A DNA stretch of 22,633 bases from NCBI GenBank assembly GCA_021151535.1, contig JAGKXC010000030.1:1-22633 (forward strand), given 5' to 3'. Origin of the DNA: Sphingobacteriia bacterium (GTDB taxonomy: Bacteria; Bacteroidota; Bacteroidia; NS11-12g; UBA955). The notes below the pieces were generated by a model, which saw only the letters and a list, made by a program, of their open reading frames with translations, was not told the origin of the DNA and ran no database searches. The position numbers and the translations under genes are program-made. Shown here piece after piece: positions 1 to 7,881 of this stretch. The first letter of the stretch is position 1; each line of letters starts with the position of its first letter.

Positions 1-88
1 GCAATGTGGGCAAAATTATAGCCCACCGCCAGCCAAAAAACTGATATATGTCAGCCCACTACCCCATTTTTATCAGCCTTTCAGTTAT

Positions 89-96
89 TACCTTTG
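89..96 (+). promoter_or_regulatory. Bacteroidota -7 promoter box (TACCTTTG)
   Basis: TACCTTTG matches the Bacteroidota sigma-A -7 consensus TAnnTTTG. Only four bases (CAGC) separate it from the ATG at 101, so the transcript would start at or almost at the start codon. No clear TTG -33 element is visible; a T-run at 67-71 is the nearest candidate. Confidence 0.6.
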
Positions 97-100
97 CAGC

Positions 101-967
101 ATGAAAATCCCAAAAGGCGTATGGCTCATGCTATTGGCAAGCATCTCTTTTGGAATCATGAACATCTCTGTAAAAAAACTCCACCATATGCCCGTGAGTG
201 AAGTAGTATTTTTCAGAGCCGTTGTACAAATAATTTTAAGCGCCGTTGTTCTATGGAAACTCAAGCAAAACCCTTGGGGCAACAACCCCAAAATGCTCAT
301 TCTCCGAGGAATTTTTGGATCCCTCGGCTTGTTCTGCTATTTCTACACGCTCCAAGTAATGCCGCTTGGAAACGCTTCCGTTATCCATTATCTCAGCCCC
401 ATCCTCACCACTTTGGTGGCAGTTTGGCTAGGCGATGAATCCAACCCTTGGAGTTCATACATTTTCTTTGGATTTTGCTTCTTAGGAGTGGCCATTGTAA
501 GCGGAGTTTCTCCACAAATCACCACAGCCGGCTTGCTATCAGGTCTCGGTGGCGCACTGTTCTCAGCCTTTGCTTACAACACAATTCGCAGATTGAAAAA
601 TTCGGAAAACCCCAACGTAGTTGTGCTTTATTTCCCCTTAGTAACCCTACCCATCTCCCTCATTTCCATTCCAATCTTGGGCGATGAATGGCGATGGCCG
701 TTTCACGATGAATGGATTTGGCTCTTACTAACCGGGATTTCTACCCAATTGGGCCAATTCTTCATGACTCGTGCTTACCAAGCTGATAAAACCTCATTGG
801 TGTCAGCCATCAGTTACATGGGTATTATTTGGAGCGTAACATTTGGATTAACCCTCTTCCATGAATCGTATTCCCTCATTCAATACTCAGGAATTGCCTT
901 AGTTTTAGGTGGAGTTATTTGCAATATTTTGGTACAGGCAAAAGTCAAATCACCTAATAATTCCTAA
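101..967 (+). CDS. EamA/DMT-family membrane transporter
   Basis: This 288-residue protein is hydrophobic almost throughout, with about ten predicted membrane helices in two tandem halves (roughly residues 1-140 and 150-282). That is the usual length and layout of the EamA (10-TMS drug/metabolite transporter) family in the inner membrane. Family-like features include 'GNASVIHYLSPI' at the end of the first half and an amphipathic 'NTIRRLKN' linker before the second. The substrate cannot be told from the sequence; family members export amino acids, metabolites or drugs. The ATG at 101 is chosen because a TACCTTTG promoter box ends four bases upstream. It appears to be a single-gene unit, followed by a hairpin with a T-run at 978-1003. 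Confidence 0.88.
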   Translation: MKIPKGVWLMLLASISFGIMNISVKKLHHMPVSEVVFFRAVVQIILSAVVLWKLKQNPWGNNPKMLILRGIFGSLGLFCYFYTLQVMPLGNASVIHYLSPILTTLVAVWLGDESNPWSSYIFFGFCFLGVAIVSGVSPQITTAGLLSGLGGALFSAFAYNTIRRLKNSENPNVVVLYFPLVTLPISLISIPILGDEWRWPFHDEWIWLLLTGISTQLGQFFMTRAYQADKTSLVSAISYMGIIWSVTFGLTLFHESYSLIQYSGIALVLGGVICNILVQAKVKSPNNS

Positions 968-977
968 TGAAAATCCT

Positions 978-1003
978 AAATTCAAGAGAAAATTGAATTT
1001 TTT
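978..1003 (+). terminator. Probable Rho-independent terminator after the EamA gene
   Basis: AAATTCAA (978-985) and TTGAATTT (993-1000) are perfect 8-base inverted repeats around a 7-base loop (GAGAAAA), followed by a T-run. The stem is AT-rich and so weak, but it lies 11 bases after the EamA stop codon. Confidence 0.5.
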
Positions 1004-1036
1004 GTCCAAAAAACAACACATTTCAACTATCCCCAC

Positions 1037-1067
1037 TTGCTTCCAATGCAAACTTTCAATAATTTTG
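1037..1067 (+). promoter_or_regulatory. Promoter TTG-N20-TAATTTTG for the CTERM-like micro-protein
   Basis: TTG at 1037-1039 (-33 element) and TAATTTTG at 1060-1067 (-7 element) are 20 bases apart, a good match to the Bacteroidota promoter. The ATG at 1075 follows after seven bases, implying an almost leaderless mRNA. This promoter is the main nucleotide-level support that the 57-codon reading frame is a real gene. Confidence 0.6.
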
Positions 1068-1074
1068 TAGCCGT

Positions 1075-1248
1075 ATGTTGAAAAAGTTATTCATCATCCT
1101 TGCAGTTGCTTTTCTTTCAGCGCCAATCTTTGCTCAAGCTGGCTTTGACGACGATGTTGCCGATGTGGCAGTTCCCGTTGATGGCGGTATTACCCTAATT
1201 GTTGGTGGTGCCATTGCTTTAGGCTTCAAAGCCTCCAAGAAAAAGTAA
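1075..1248 (+). CDS. 57-residue secreted micro-protein with PEP-CTERM-like (PID-CTERM type) tail
   Basis: The product has an N-terminal signal peptide (MLKKLFIILAVAFL..., predicted cleavage after PIFAQ, residue 21). A short acidic stretch (FDDDVADVA) follows, then the motif PVDGG at about residues 34-38, a hydrophobic segment (ITLIVGGAIALGF) and a basic end (KASKKK). Motif, membrane helix and positive tail in that order form the tripartite layout of PEP-CTERM/exosortase-type sorting signals. The PVDGG motif resembles the PID-CTERM variant of short Bacteroidota proteins. After processing only a dozen or so residues would remain outside the membrane, so the role is unknown. No exosortase gene is visible here. 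Promoter placement and the near-perfect domain grammar support it as a gene although it is very short. Confidence 0.75.
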   Translation: MLKKLFIILAVAFLSAPIFAQAGFDDDVADVAVPVDGGITLIVGGAIALGFKASKKK

Positions 1249-1256
1249 ATCATTAG

Positions 1257-1276
1257 TAAAGACAACTTTGTCTTTA
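1257..1276 (+). repeat. Perfect inverted repeat, possible terminator
   Basis: TAAAGACAA and TTGTCTTTA are 9-base arms separated by two bases, foldable as a 7-bp stem with a 6-base loop. It lies between the micro-protein stop (1248) and the next start (1296), so it could end the upstream transcript. No T-run of usual length follows. The right arm also overlaps a one-mismatch -7 box (CAACTTTG, 1263-1270). Confidence 0.4.
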
Positions 1277-1295
1277 TTCCGTAAAATGCTGAAAC

Positions 1296-4200
1296 ATGAA
1301 AAGAAACTGTCATTCATTGAAATCCAGCATTCTCGTTTTGTTTTCATTGTTTGGAACGAATCAGTTATTTGCCCAACAACATACAATTACAAATTTCTCT
1401 CCTAAAACAGCCCTTAAGGGTCAATCAATTACCATTACTGGAACAAATTTCTCCAATATAACAGGAGTAAATTTCGGAGGAACAGCGGCAACATCTTTTA
1501 CTGTAAATTCATCAACAAGTATTTCTGCTATTGTTGCATCAGGTAGCTCTGGAAGTATTTCAATTTCAAAATCAGGTTTTAATAATGTATCAAAATCAGG
1601 TTTTGTTTTTACTGATTCAGTTAATCAATTAATTACAGACTATAATGGTTATTGGCTGAGTAATTCAGGATCTAATAACTCAACCTTCCCAGACAATAAC
1701 CATAACTTATTGGCTTTCAAATCGGGTAATATTGTTTATTCTACTGGGGTTAATGACCCAATCCTCACAAACAATAGCATAATTTATACCGCCGGAGATT
1801 GGAAGGCACTACCTATAAATAATTTAGGTGGATCAAATACAAAAGCAGTAATTTTATATGCAACGTATGCAGATGGTAGTTTAAGCTGTATTAATCCAAA
1901 CAAAACAATTATAGATGTTCTAATTGACGGAACCAAAGGACTAAATATAGGCACAGGAGTTGCCAATTTTGATGCACAGATGGAATTCACTGTTTCATCC
2001 ATCAACACTAATAAAATTTCCGACAATGTTCCTGATATTTTAATCACACAAGTTGCAGAACCTACAAGTAATTTGGCTGATATTTACTGGTTTACAAACT
2101 CTTCTGGCACTATTGTTGGCGACAGTGTTTCGGCGATTGTAAGTTTTCTTCCTGTTTTAGGCACATATAGATTAGATGTCCACAACCTAACCAATTCAAG
2201 CACAAGTAATAACAATGCAATAACAAATGGTTGCTCAAGTAGTTCAACTACAAACTCTACAAGAACCATCAGATTATTGTCATTAAAACTATCAGATTTC
2301 GGAATTAATTCTTCAAATGCGTCTAATGTAGCTTTTCTAAAATTTAAGCCATCTGGAATTGCGGATTATGCATTTGTGGCATACAATGGCGAATCTTTTA
2401 TCATTCCTGCCCCAACAGTTACATCGCAACCAACCTCTAAATTAATCTGTGCAAGTGCTGGAAATAGTGTAACTTTTTCTGTAACCGTTTCATCAGCAAC
2501 TACTCCTTCTTATCAATGGAAAAAAAATGGCACAGACATTTCCGGTGCAACCTCCTCAAGTTACACAATCAATAATGTCACAGCATCTGACGCCGCTACT
2601 TATGTTTGTGAAATAACGAATACAGCAGGTACCGTTTTATCTGACCCTGCTTACCTAAATACTTATATCGCCATTCAACCTGAATCCAAATCTACTTGTA
2701 TCAATGTTGCAACTTCATTAAGTATTTCAGCTGTTGGAAATAGTCCAGTATATCAATGGTATTCAAATACAAGTAATAGCAATATTGGAGGTACATTGAT
2801 CTCTGGAGCAACTTCAAATACTTATACTCCTGCTGTAAATATTTCTGGAACTTTTTATTATTACTGTGTTGTTGCACCAGCCGCCGCTACTTCAACATGT
2901 TCAACTGCTATTGCTTCTACTGTTGCAACCTTGGTTGTAAGTCCTTCAACTGTTGGTGGTAGTACCATAAATTCTGCATCCGTTTGTTTACCTACAAATT
3001 CAACCTCACTAGCCGTAGTTGGATATACAGGGTCAATCATTCGATGGGAAAGCGCTTCAAACACAACATTTACAAGTCCAACATCGATAACAAATACAAC
3101 AACAAGTTATACCGCCAATAACATTCAAACCACAACATACTATAGAGCAATCGTACAAAGTGGTACTTGTGCAAGTGCTAATTCTAATTATGCTACAATT
3201 ACACCAATAACTACTTATACTTGGACTGGCAGTACTTCTAATCAATTTTCAAATTCCCAAAACTGGCAATTAGGTTGCGTTCCTCCATCTGGTTCAAATA
3301 TTTCATTTGCGGCCTCTCCTAGTAATCCATGTAAATTAAACGCCAATACTAATTTAGGCACTATCACAATTAATGGATCCAGCAGTAATCATGTTTTAGA
3401 TTTAAACGGATATTCGTTAACAGTCCAAGGATCATTAAGCCTAACCAATGGTAAAATAAATGCAGAAAGTACTAATTCCAACTTAATATTACAAGGTAGT
3501 TCTACTCAAAATATACCATCCAATGCGCTAATAAATAATAATATACAAAATTTAACCATTAATAATAGTTCCGGTGTAGCTATTCAAGGCCCAATTAATC
3601 TAATAGGACTTTTAACTTTCACCAACGGAACATTAACTACAAACAACAACCTAACGCTAAAATCAACCGCCCAAAACACGGCTATGGTTGGACCAATTAA
3701 TTACTCAAATGCAATAAATGGAAATGTCACTGTTGAAAAATTCTCAACAGGAAAACGTGCATTTAGACTCATTTCACCAAGTGTTTCAACCACTACAACG
3801 ATTCGTGATAATTGGCAAGAAGGTTCAAATAATTTAGACACAACTAATTTCTCAATAAATAACAAAAATCCCAATCCAGGATTCGGAACTCATATAACTG
3901 GATCAAAAAATGGATCAAACGGATTTGATGCTACACAAACAGGTAACCCTTCTTTATTTACTTTCAATAATAGTACTGGTCTCTGGTCTGCAATCAATAA
4001 TACCAACGCTAATACACTCAATGCAGGCATTCCATACAGATTGATGATAAGAGGAGATCGTTCAATTAATATTCATCAACCCGACAACTTTCCCACCCCA
4101 ACAAATACTGTTTTACGCGCAACCGGCATCCTAACCACATCCACAGTAACTGTAACTGGACTTAATAGTACTGCTTCCGCTTCAAATTTTATTGGCAACC

Positions 4201-5192
4201 CCTATCAATGCGCAGTTGATATGTCAGCAATTTTGAACAATTCAACCAATTTAAATAAGAATTATTATTATGCATGGGACCCTGAAGTAAATACTAGGGG
4301 TGCCTACGTCGCAGTAAATTTAAGTAATGGAACAAATAGTATGGGGTCTTCGGCTACAAAATATTTGCAACCACAACAAGCTTGTTTTGTATTAACTTCA
4401 ACAACTCCTTCGGGAAGCCCAACCTTATCATTCAGAGAAAGTGATAAATACACGTCTGTTTTAAATACCGACAATTTTAAATTTAGCTCTTCAGACTCTA
4501 ATTCTTTGATAATCAAACTAATAGAGAGTAACGCTTATATTACTACAGACGCAACACAATTATATTTTAGTGAAAACCAATCCAATAATATTGACGATTT
4601 TGACGCACTTAAACTTATTAATCAAGATGAAATTTTCGCGTCTAAGGAAAATAATAGAAATTTTGCCATTCAATATAGATCTTCACCTCAAAACAATGAA
4701 ATAATTAAACTTTTCATTGCTAAGATGAGATCAGTAAATTACCAAATCCAGATGTCAGTTACAGGTATGTCAAATTATGATATTTACCTAGTAGACAATT
4801 ATTTAAATTCCATAACTTCTTTAAATCAACCCTATAAATTCTCAATCAATAATTCCGATTCAAAATCTATCGATAGCAATCGTTTCGAATTGAAATTTCA
4901 ATTAAAGCCGATAAATCAACTATATCTTCCCAATCTTATAGACAATAAGTTTATAATATTCCCCAATCCAACAAGTTCAAATTCAATTTCATTAACCAAT
5001 TTATCAAACCACAGAATAATTAATCTGAGCATATCGAATAATATTGGTCAAACTGTAATAACAAACTCAAGCCAAATCAACAATAGTGATGTTTTGATTA
5101 ATTTAACCAATCTAAAGTCGGGATTATATTATTTAAGATTACTACTTGATAATAACATTACGATTGTCAAACCATTTCTAATTTCCGAATAA
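1296..5192 (+). CDS. Very large T9SS-exported surface protein with IPT/TIG and Ig-like modules
   Basis: This 1298-residue protein begins with a signal peptide (about residues 1-27, ending NQLFAQ). An IPT/TIG-like domain follows (about 28-106, with 'ALKGQSITITGTNF'). A region of unknown fold fills 107-370. Three Ig-like modules lie at about 372-455 ('YQWKKNGTDISGATSSSYTI'), 456-546 and 552-636. From about 640 ('TYTWTGSTSNQF') comes a beta-strand-rich stretch of short repeats, then an 'RAFRLISP' module near 819. The C-terminus (from about 1219, 'FIIFPNPTSSN' to 'LKSGLYYLRL') is a T9SS type A sorting domain. The protein is unusually rich in Asn, Ser and Thr. By family analogy it crosses the outer membrane through the type IX machinery and is attached or released as an adhesin-like or surface protein. 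No catalytic domain is recognised. Confidence 0.85.
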   Translation: MKRNCHSLKSSILVLFSLFGTNQLFAQQHTITNFSPKTALKGQSITITGTNFSNITGVNFGGTAATSFTVNSSTSISAIVASGSSGSISISKSGFNNVSKSGFVFTDSVNQLITDYNGYWLSNSGSNNSTFPDNNHNLLAFKSGNIVYSTGVNDPILTNNSIIYTAGDWKALPINNLGGSNTKAVILYATYADGSLSCINPNKTIIDVLIDGTKGLNIGTGVANFDAQMEFTVSSINTNKISDNVPDILITQVAEPTSNLADIYWFTNSSGTIVGDSVSAIVSFLPVLGTYRLDVHNLTNSSTSNNNAITNGCSSSSTTNSTRTIRLLSLKLSDFGINSSNASNVAFLKFKPSGIADYAFVAYNGESFIIPAPTVTSQPTSKLICASAGNSVTFSVTVSSATTPSYQWKKNGTDISGATSSSYTINNVTASDAATYVCEITNTAGTVLSDPAYLNTYIAIQPESKSTCINVATSLSISAVGNSPVYQWYSNTSNSNIGGTLISGATSNTYTPAVNISGTFYYYCVVAPAAATSTCSTAIASTVATLVVSPSTVGGSTINSASVCLPTNSTSLAVVGYTGSIIRWESASNTTFTSPTSITNTTTSYTANNIQTTTYYRAIVQSGTCASANSNYATITPITTYTWTGSTSNQFSNSQNWQLGCVPPSGSNISFAASPSNPCKLNANTNLGTITINGSSSNHVLDLNGYSLTVQGSLSLTNGKINAESTNSNLILQGSSTQNIPSNALINNNIQNLTINNSSGVAIQGPINLIGLLTFTNGTLTTNNNLTLKSTAQNTAMVGPINYSNAINGNVTVEKFSTGKRAFRLISPSVSTTTTIRDNWQEGSNNLDTTNFSINNKNPNPGFGTHITGSKNGSNGFDATQTGNPSLFTFNNSTGLWSAINNTNANTLNAGIPYRLMIRGDRSINIHQPDNFPTPTNTVLRATGILTTSTVTVTGLNSTASASNFIGNPYQCAVDMSAILNNSTNLNKNYYYAWDPEVNTRGAYVAVNLSNGTNSMGSSATKYLQPQQACFVLTSTTPSGSPTLSFRESDKYTSVLNTDNFKFSSSDSNSLIIKLIESNAYITTDATQLYFSENQSNNIDDFDALKLINQDEIFASKENNRNFAIQYRSSPQNNEIIKLFIAKMRSVNYQIQMSVTGMSNYDIYLVDNYLNSITSLNQPYKFSINNSDSKSIDSNRFELKFQLKPINQLYLPNLIDNKFIIFPNPTSSNSISLTNLSNHRIINLSISNNIGQTVITNSSQINNSDVLINLTNLKSGLYYLRLLLDNNITIVKPFLISE

Positions 5193-5221
5193 TTCAATCT
5201 TTCCAATTCTCATCACTTTTC

Positions 5222-5241
5222 CCTAACTTGAAAAAGTTTGG
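5222..5241 (+). terminator. Possible terminator hairpin after the giant T9SS gene
   Basis: CCTAACTT and AAGTTTGG form an 8-position stem with one mismatch, closed by a GAAA tetraloop. The following sequence is T-rich (TTGTTAATTTTTT). It lies 30 bases after the stop codon. The T-run is displaced from the stem, so this is a moderate candidate. Confidence 0.4.
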
Positions 5242-5292
5242 TTGTTAATTTTTTAATCAATTTTCAATCCCACCACAAATTATCAATTTCTC

Positions 5293-6612
5293 ATGGACAG
5301 CAGCACTATAATCATCGCCATCGTTTCCATCATAGGTACCATCGCAACCATCTTGGCCGTAAAATCATTCACTGCTAAAAATCAACAAAACCCTCAACTT
5401 GAAAAACAATTGGACGCATTGTCGCAATCAATGAACCGATTTGAGAACCTGCTAAGAGAAGAATTCAGAATCAATCGCCAAGAAACAGCAGAACTCAACC
5501 AAAAAAATAGAACTGAATTGGCAGATTCCCTACAAAAAGCCTTAGAACAATTCAGAACTTCTTTTGAAAAAAGTGTAGCCGATTTCAACCAATTGCAAAA
5601 AGATAAATTCTTCCAAATGGAAGAAAAACAAGTAAAACTACTTGAAAGCACCGAAAAACGATTGGATCAAATGCGCGAAACTGTAGATGAAAAACTTTCT
5701 AAAACACTATCAGAACGCCTCGGTCAATCTTTCGAAACCGTTGGAAAACAACTCGAAGCAGTACAACTCGGATTGGGCGAAATGAAAACACTCGCTCAAG
5801 ATGTTGGCGGACTTAAAAAAGTGCTTTCAAATGTAAAACAGCGTGGAGGAGTTGGTGAAGTACAACTAGAAATGCTATTGGAACAAATACTCGCACCAGA
5901 CCAATATCAAGCCAATGTTGCCACTAAATCTGGCTCAAGAGATATTGTGGAATTTGCAATTAAACTACCCGGCAAAGACGCCAACAATCAAGAGCCTGTT
6001 TATTTACCTATTGATGCGAAATTCCCATTAGATGCATACGAACATCTTTCAACTGCCTACGAACTTGCTGATCCCAAACAAATAGAAGCCGCCTCTAAAA
6101 ACTTCGATGCCGCAGTAAAAAATATGGCTAAGGATATTCGCGATAAATACCTAGACCCGCCAAATACCACTGATTTTGGTATCATGTTCTTGCCTTTTGA
6201 AAGTGTTTATGCAGAAGTTGTTAGAAAAGCATCCCTCCTTCAAGACCTGCAACGCAATTATAAAGTAATCGTTACTGGTCCTACAACACTTGCCGCAATT
6301 TTAAATAGTTTACAAATGGGATTCCGAACCCTAGCTCTTCAAAAACGCAGTTCGGAAGTATGGCAAGTTTTGGGTGCAGTAAAAACAGAATTTGAAAAAT
6401 TCGGTGGCCTCCTCAGTAAAGCCCAAGGCAATATTCAAACAGGTTTAAATCAACTAGAAACCGTTGTAGGCACTAGAACACGCGCCATTCAACGCACCCT
6501 AAAATCCGTTGAAAGCCTATCTGATGCTGATGCGAATTTGCTTTTCAACAACCCCGCAAATTCCATCGCCAACGAAGAGGATGATGAACCCACTAGCAAT
6601 TTAATCGATTAA
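5293..6612 (+). CDS. rmuC: DNA recombination protein RmuC
   Basis: RmuC is a nuclease-like protein linked in E. coli to limiting inversion and recombination at short inverted repeats; its biochemical activity is still poorly defined. The 439-residue product has the usual family layout. An N-terminal membrane anchor (residues about 4-24) is followed by a long Gln/Glu/Lys-rich coiled coil (about 30-170) and the conserved RmuC core (about 180-420). Recognisable core motifs are 'LPIDAKFPLDAY', 'DFGIMFLPFESVYAEV', 'VTGPTTLAAILNSLQMGFR' and 'VWQVLGAVKTEFEKFG'. The last 20 or so residues are acidic and variable. It appears to be a single gene, with no recombination partner beside it. The ATG at 5293 gives the membrane anchor its full length. 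Confidence 0.95.
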   Translation: MDSSTIIIAIVSIIGTIATILAVKSFTAKNQQNPQLEKQLDALSQSMNRFENLLREEFRINRQETAELNQKNRTELADSLQKALEQFRTSFEKSVADFNQLQKDKFFQMEEKQVKLLESTEKRLDQMRETVDEKLSKTLSERLGQSFETVGKQLEAVQLGLGEMKTLAQDVGGLKKVLSNVKQRGGVGEVQLEMLLEQILAPDQYQANVATKSGSRDIVEFAIKLPGKDANNQEPVYLPIDAKFPLDAYEHLSTAYELADPKQIEAASKNFDAAVKNMAKDIRDKYLDPPNTTDFGIMFLPFESVYAEVVRKASLLQDLQRNYKVIVTGPTTLAAILNSLQMGFRTLALQKRSSEVWQVLGAVKTEFEKFGGLLSKAQGNIQTGLNQLETVVGTRTRAIQRTLKSVESLSDADANLLFNNPANSIANEEDDEPTSNLID

Positions 6613-6624
6613 CCGGTTTTACCC

Positions 6625-6648
6625 GAGTGTATGCTAAGGTTTACACTC
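6625..6648 (+). repeat. Inverted repeat downstream of rmuC
   Basis: GAGTGTA (6625-6631) and TACACTC (6642-6648) are perfect 7-base arms around a 10-base loop, starting 12 bases after the rmuC stop. No T-run follows, so it may be a weak terminator, an mRNA 3' end structure or a protein-binding site. Confidence 0.4.
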
Positions 6649-6693
6649 TGTAAATTGTACACAAACACAAGAAATCGCGCATTCATTACGTTT

Positions 6694-6701
6694 TAAATTT
6701 G
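6694..6701 (+). promoter_or_regulatory. Putative -7 box TAAATTTG upstream of the small lipoprotein
   Basis: TAAATTTG matches TAnnTTTG and lies 39 bases before the ATG at 6741, giving a leader of roughly 30-35 bases. No convincing -33 TTG is found at 19-20 bases upstream, so support is partial. It could serve both the lipoprotein and the aldo/keto reductase behind it. Confidence 0.4.
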
Positions 6702-6740
6702 TAAGAACACGTAAATCTAATCGTTATTACAATTTTAAAT

Positions 6741-6872
6741 ATGCAAAAAAAGTTCGCTATCGTGATGTTGGTTGTTTTTTCCGCAGTTGGAATCGCCGCT
6801 TGCGGCTCATCAAAAAAAGCTTGCACCCCAGCAAGAAAGGCTTATTACCACAAAGGTTTCTTAAATTTCTAA
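6741..6872 (+). CDS. 43-residue putative lipoprotein
   Basis: This very short frame starts MQKKFAIVMLVVFSAVG and continues into a lipobox, IAAC, with the acylated cysteine at residue 21. Only 23 residues follow (CGSSKKACTPARKAYYHKG...). The N-region lysines, hydrophobic core and lipobox are textbook for signal peptidase II processing. A lipidated cysteine followed by Gly-Ser-Ser is common in Bacteroidota lipoproteins. The mature peptide has one further cysteine and several basic and aromatic residues; I know no function. It ends 16 bases before the aldo/keto reductase start and may be cotranscribed with it. Shortness is the main reason for caution. Confidence 0.7.
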   Translation: MQKKFAIVMLVVFSAVGIAACGSSKKACTPARKAYYHKGFLNF

Positions 6873-6888
6873 TTCCAATTTTAGGGCG

Positions 6889-7872
6889 ATGGAATACAGA
6901 AGAATGGGCAAAACAGGCTTGCCATTAAGTGAACTTAGCTTCGGCTCTTGGATTACATTTGGCAACCAAATAGAAAATAATACCTCGGAGCGATTAATGG
7001 ATATCGCCTACGAGGCAGGTGTGAATTTCTTCGATAACGCAGAAGTTTATGCAGCCGGTAGAAGCGAAATCGTGATGGGTGAAATTCTAGCAAAACGAAA
7101 TTGGAGCCGAGACTCTTATATCCTGTCCTCAAAGGTATTCTTTGGAGCAGGCGCTACCGTTCCAACACAAAAAGGACTTCATAGAAAACACATAATAGAA
7201 GCTTGTAATCAAGCGCTTAAACGACTTCAAACAGAGTATCTCGACCTGTATTTCTGTCATCGCCCTGATAAACAGACGCCCATAGATGAAACTGTTTGGA
7301 GCATGCATCAACTTATCATGCAAGGTAAGATTTTGTATTGGGGAACCTCAGAATGGAGTGCGCAGGAAATCATGGAAGCACACATGTTCGCAAAAGCCAA
7401 TCATTTAATTGGACCTGCCATGGAGCAACCCCAGTATAACATGCTTGTGAGAGAAAAAGTGGAGGTTGAATACAGTCAAATTTATAAAACTGTAGGATTA
7501 GGAACAACCATTTGGAGCCCATTAGCTTCTGGTTTTTTAACGGGCAAATATGCAAACAATCCTGAAGCAGCTTCTCGTTTAAAAAGAGAGGAACTTGGCT
7601 GGTTAGCAGAACGTTTATTGCAAGATAGAAACCACCAAATAGTTGGCGATTTGAAAAATTTCGCAAACGATTTAGGTATTTCATTGCCCAAATTGGCCAT
7701 TGCTTGGTGCTTGAAAAACCCCAATGTTTCAACAGTAATTCTAGGTGCCACCAAAGAAGAACAACTCAAAGAAACACTTACTGCAACAGAGGTCTTGCCT
7801 ATGCTAACAGATGAAGTAATTCAAAAAATTGAAGAAATCTTAGGCAACAAACCAGTGCACCCACAATATTAA
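6889..7872 (+). CDS. Aldo/keto reductase, voltage-gated K+ channel beta-subunit-like family
   Basis: This 327-residue protein has the length of the AKR superfamily (TIM barrel). The opening 'MEYRRMGKTGLPLSELSFGS' is characteristic of the Kv-beta/YghZ-like branch. The catalytic tetrad can be placed at Asp49, Tyr54, Lys82 and His124 ('FFDNAEVYAAG', 'LSSKVFF', 'YFCHRPD'). The NADPH-binding end is seen as 'VILGATKEEQL'. It probably reduces aldehydes or ketones with NADPH in the cytosol; the substrate is unknown. It follows the 43-residue lipoprotein by 16 bases. Its TAA stop codon is itself part of the TAATTTTG promoter box of the next gene. Confidence 0.92.
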   Translation: MEYRRMGKTGLPLSELSFGSWITFGNQIENNTSERLMDIAYEAGVNFFDNAEVYAAGRSEIVMGEILAKRNWSRDSYILSSKVFFGAGATVPTQKGLHRKHIIEACNQALKRLQTEYLDLYFCHRPDKQTPIDETVWSMHQLIMQGKILYWGTSEWSAQEIMEAHMFAKANHLIGPAMEQPQYNMLVREKVEVEYSQIYKTVGLGTTIWSPLASGFLTGKYANNPEAASRLKREELGWLAERLLQDRNHQIVGDLKNFANDLGISLPKLAIAWCLKNPNVSTVILGATKEEQLKETLTATEVLPMLTDEVIQKIEEILGNKPVHPQY

Positions 7873-7877
7873 TTTTG
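7870..7877 (+). promoter_or_regulatory. -7 box TAATTTTG overlapping the upstream stop codon
   Basis: TAATTTTG fits TAnnTTTG. Its first three bases are the TAA stop of the aldo/keto reductase, and it ends four bases before the WG-repeat gene ATG at 7882. If active, it would start transcription at or next to the start codon. No TTG at 19-20 bases upstream is evident. Confidence 0.45.
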
Positions 7878-7881
7878 CAAC

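Noticed and set aside
2861..3245. Minus-strand reading frames inside the giant T9SS gene
   Set aside because: They are low-complexity complements of Ser/Thr/Asn-rich codons, without signals or recognisable domains.
7370..7769. Minus-strand reading frames of 95-120 residues inside the aldo/keto reductase gene
   Set aside because: The plus strand codes for a complete enzyme with its catalytic tetrad; the opposite frames show no family features.
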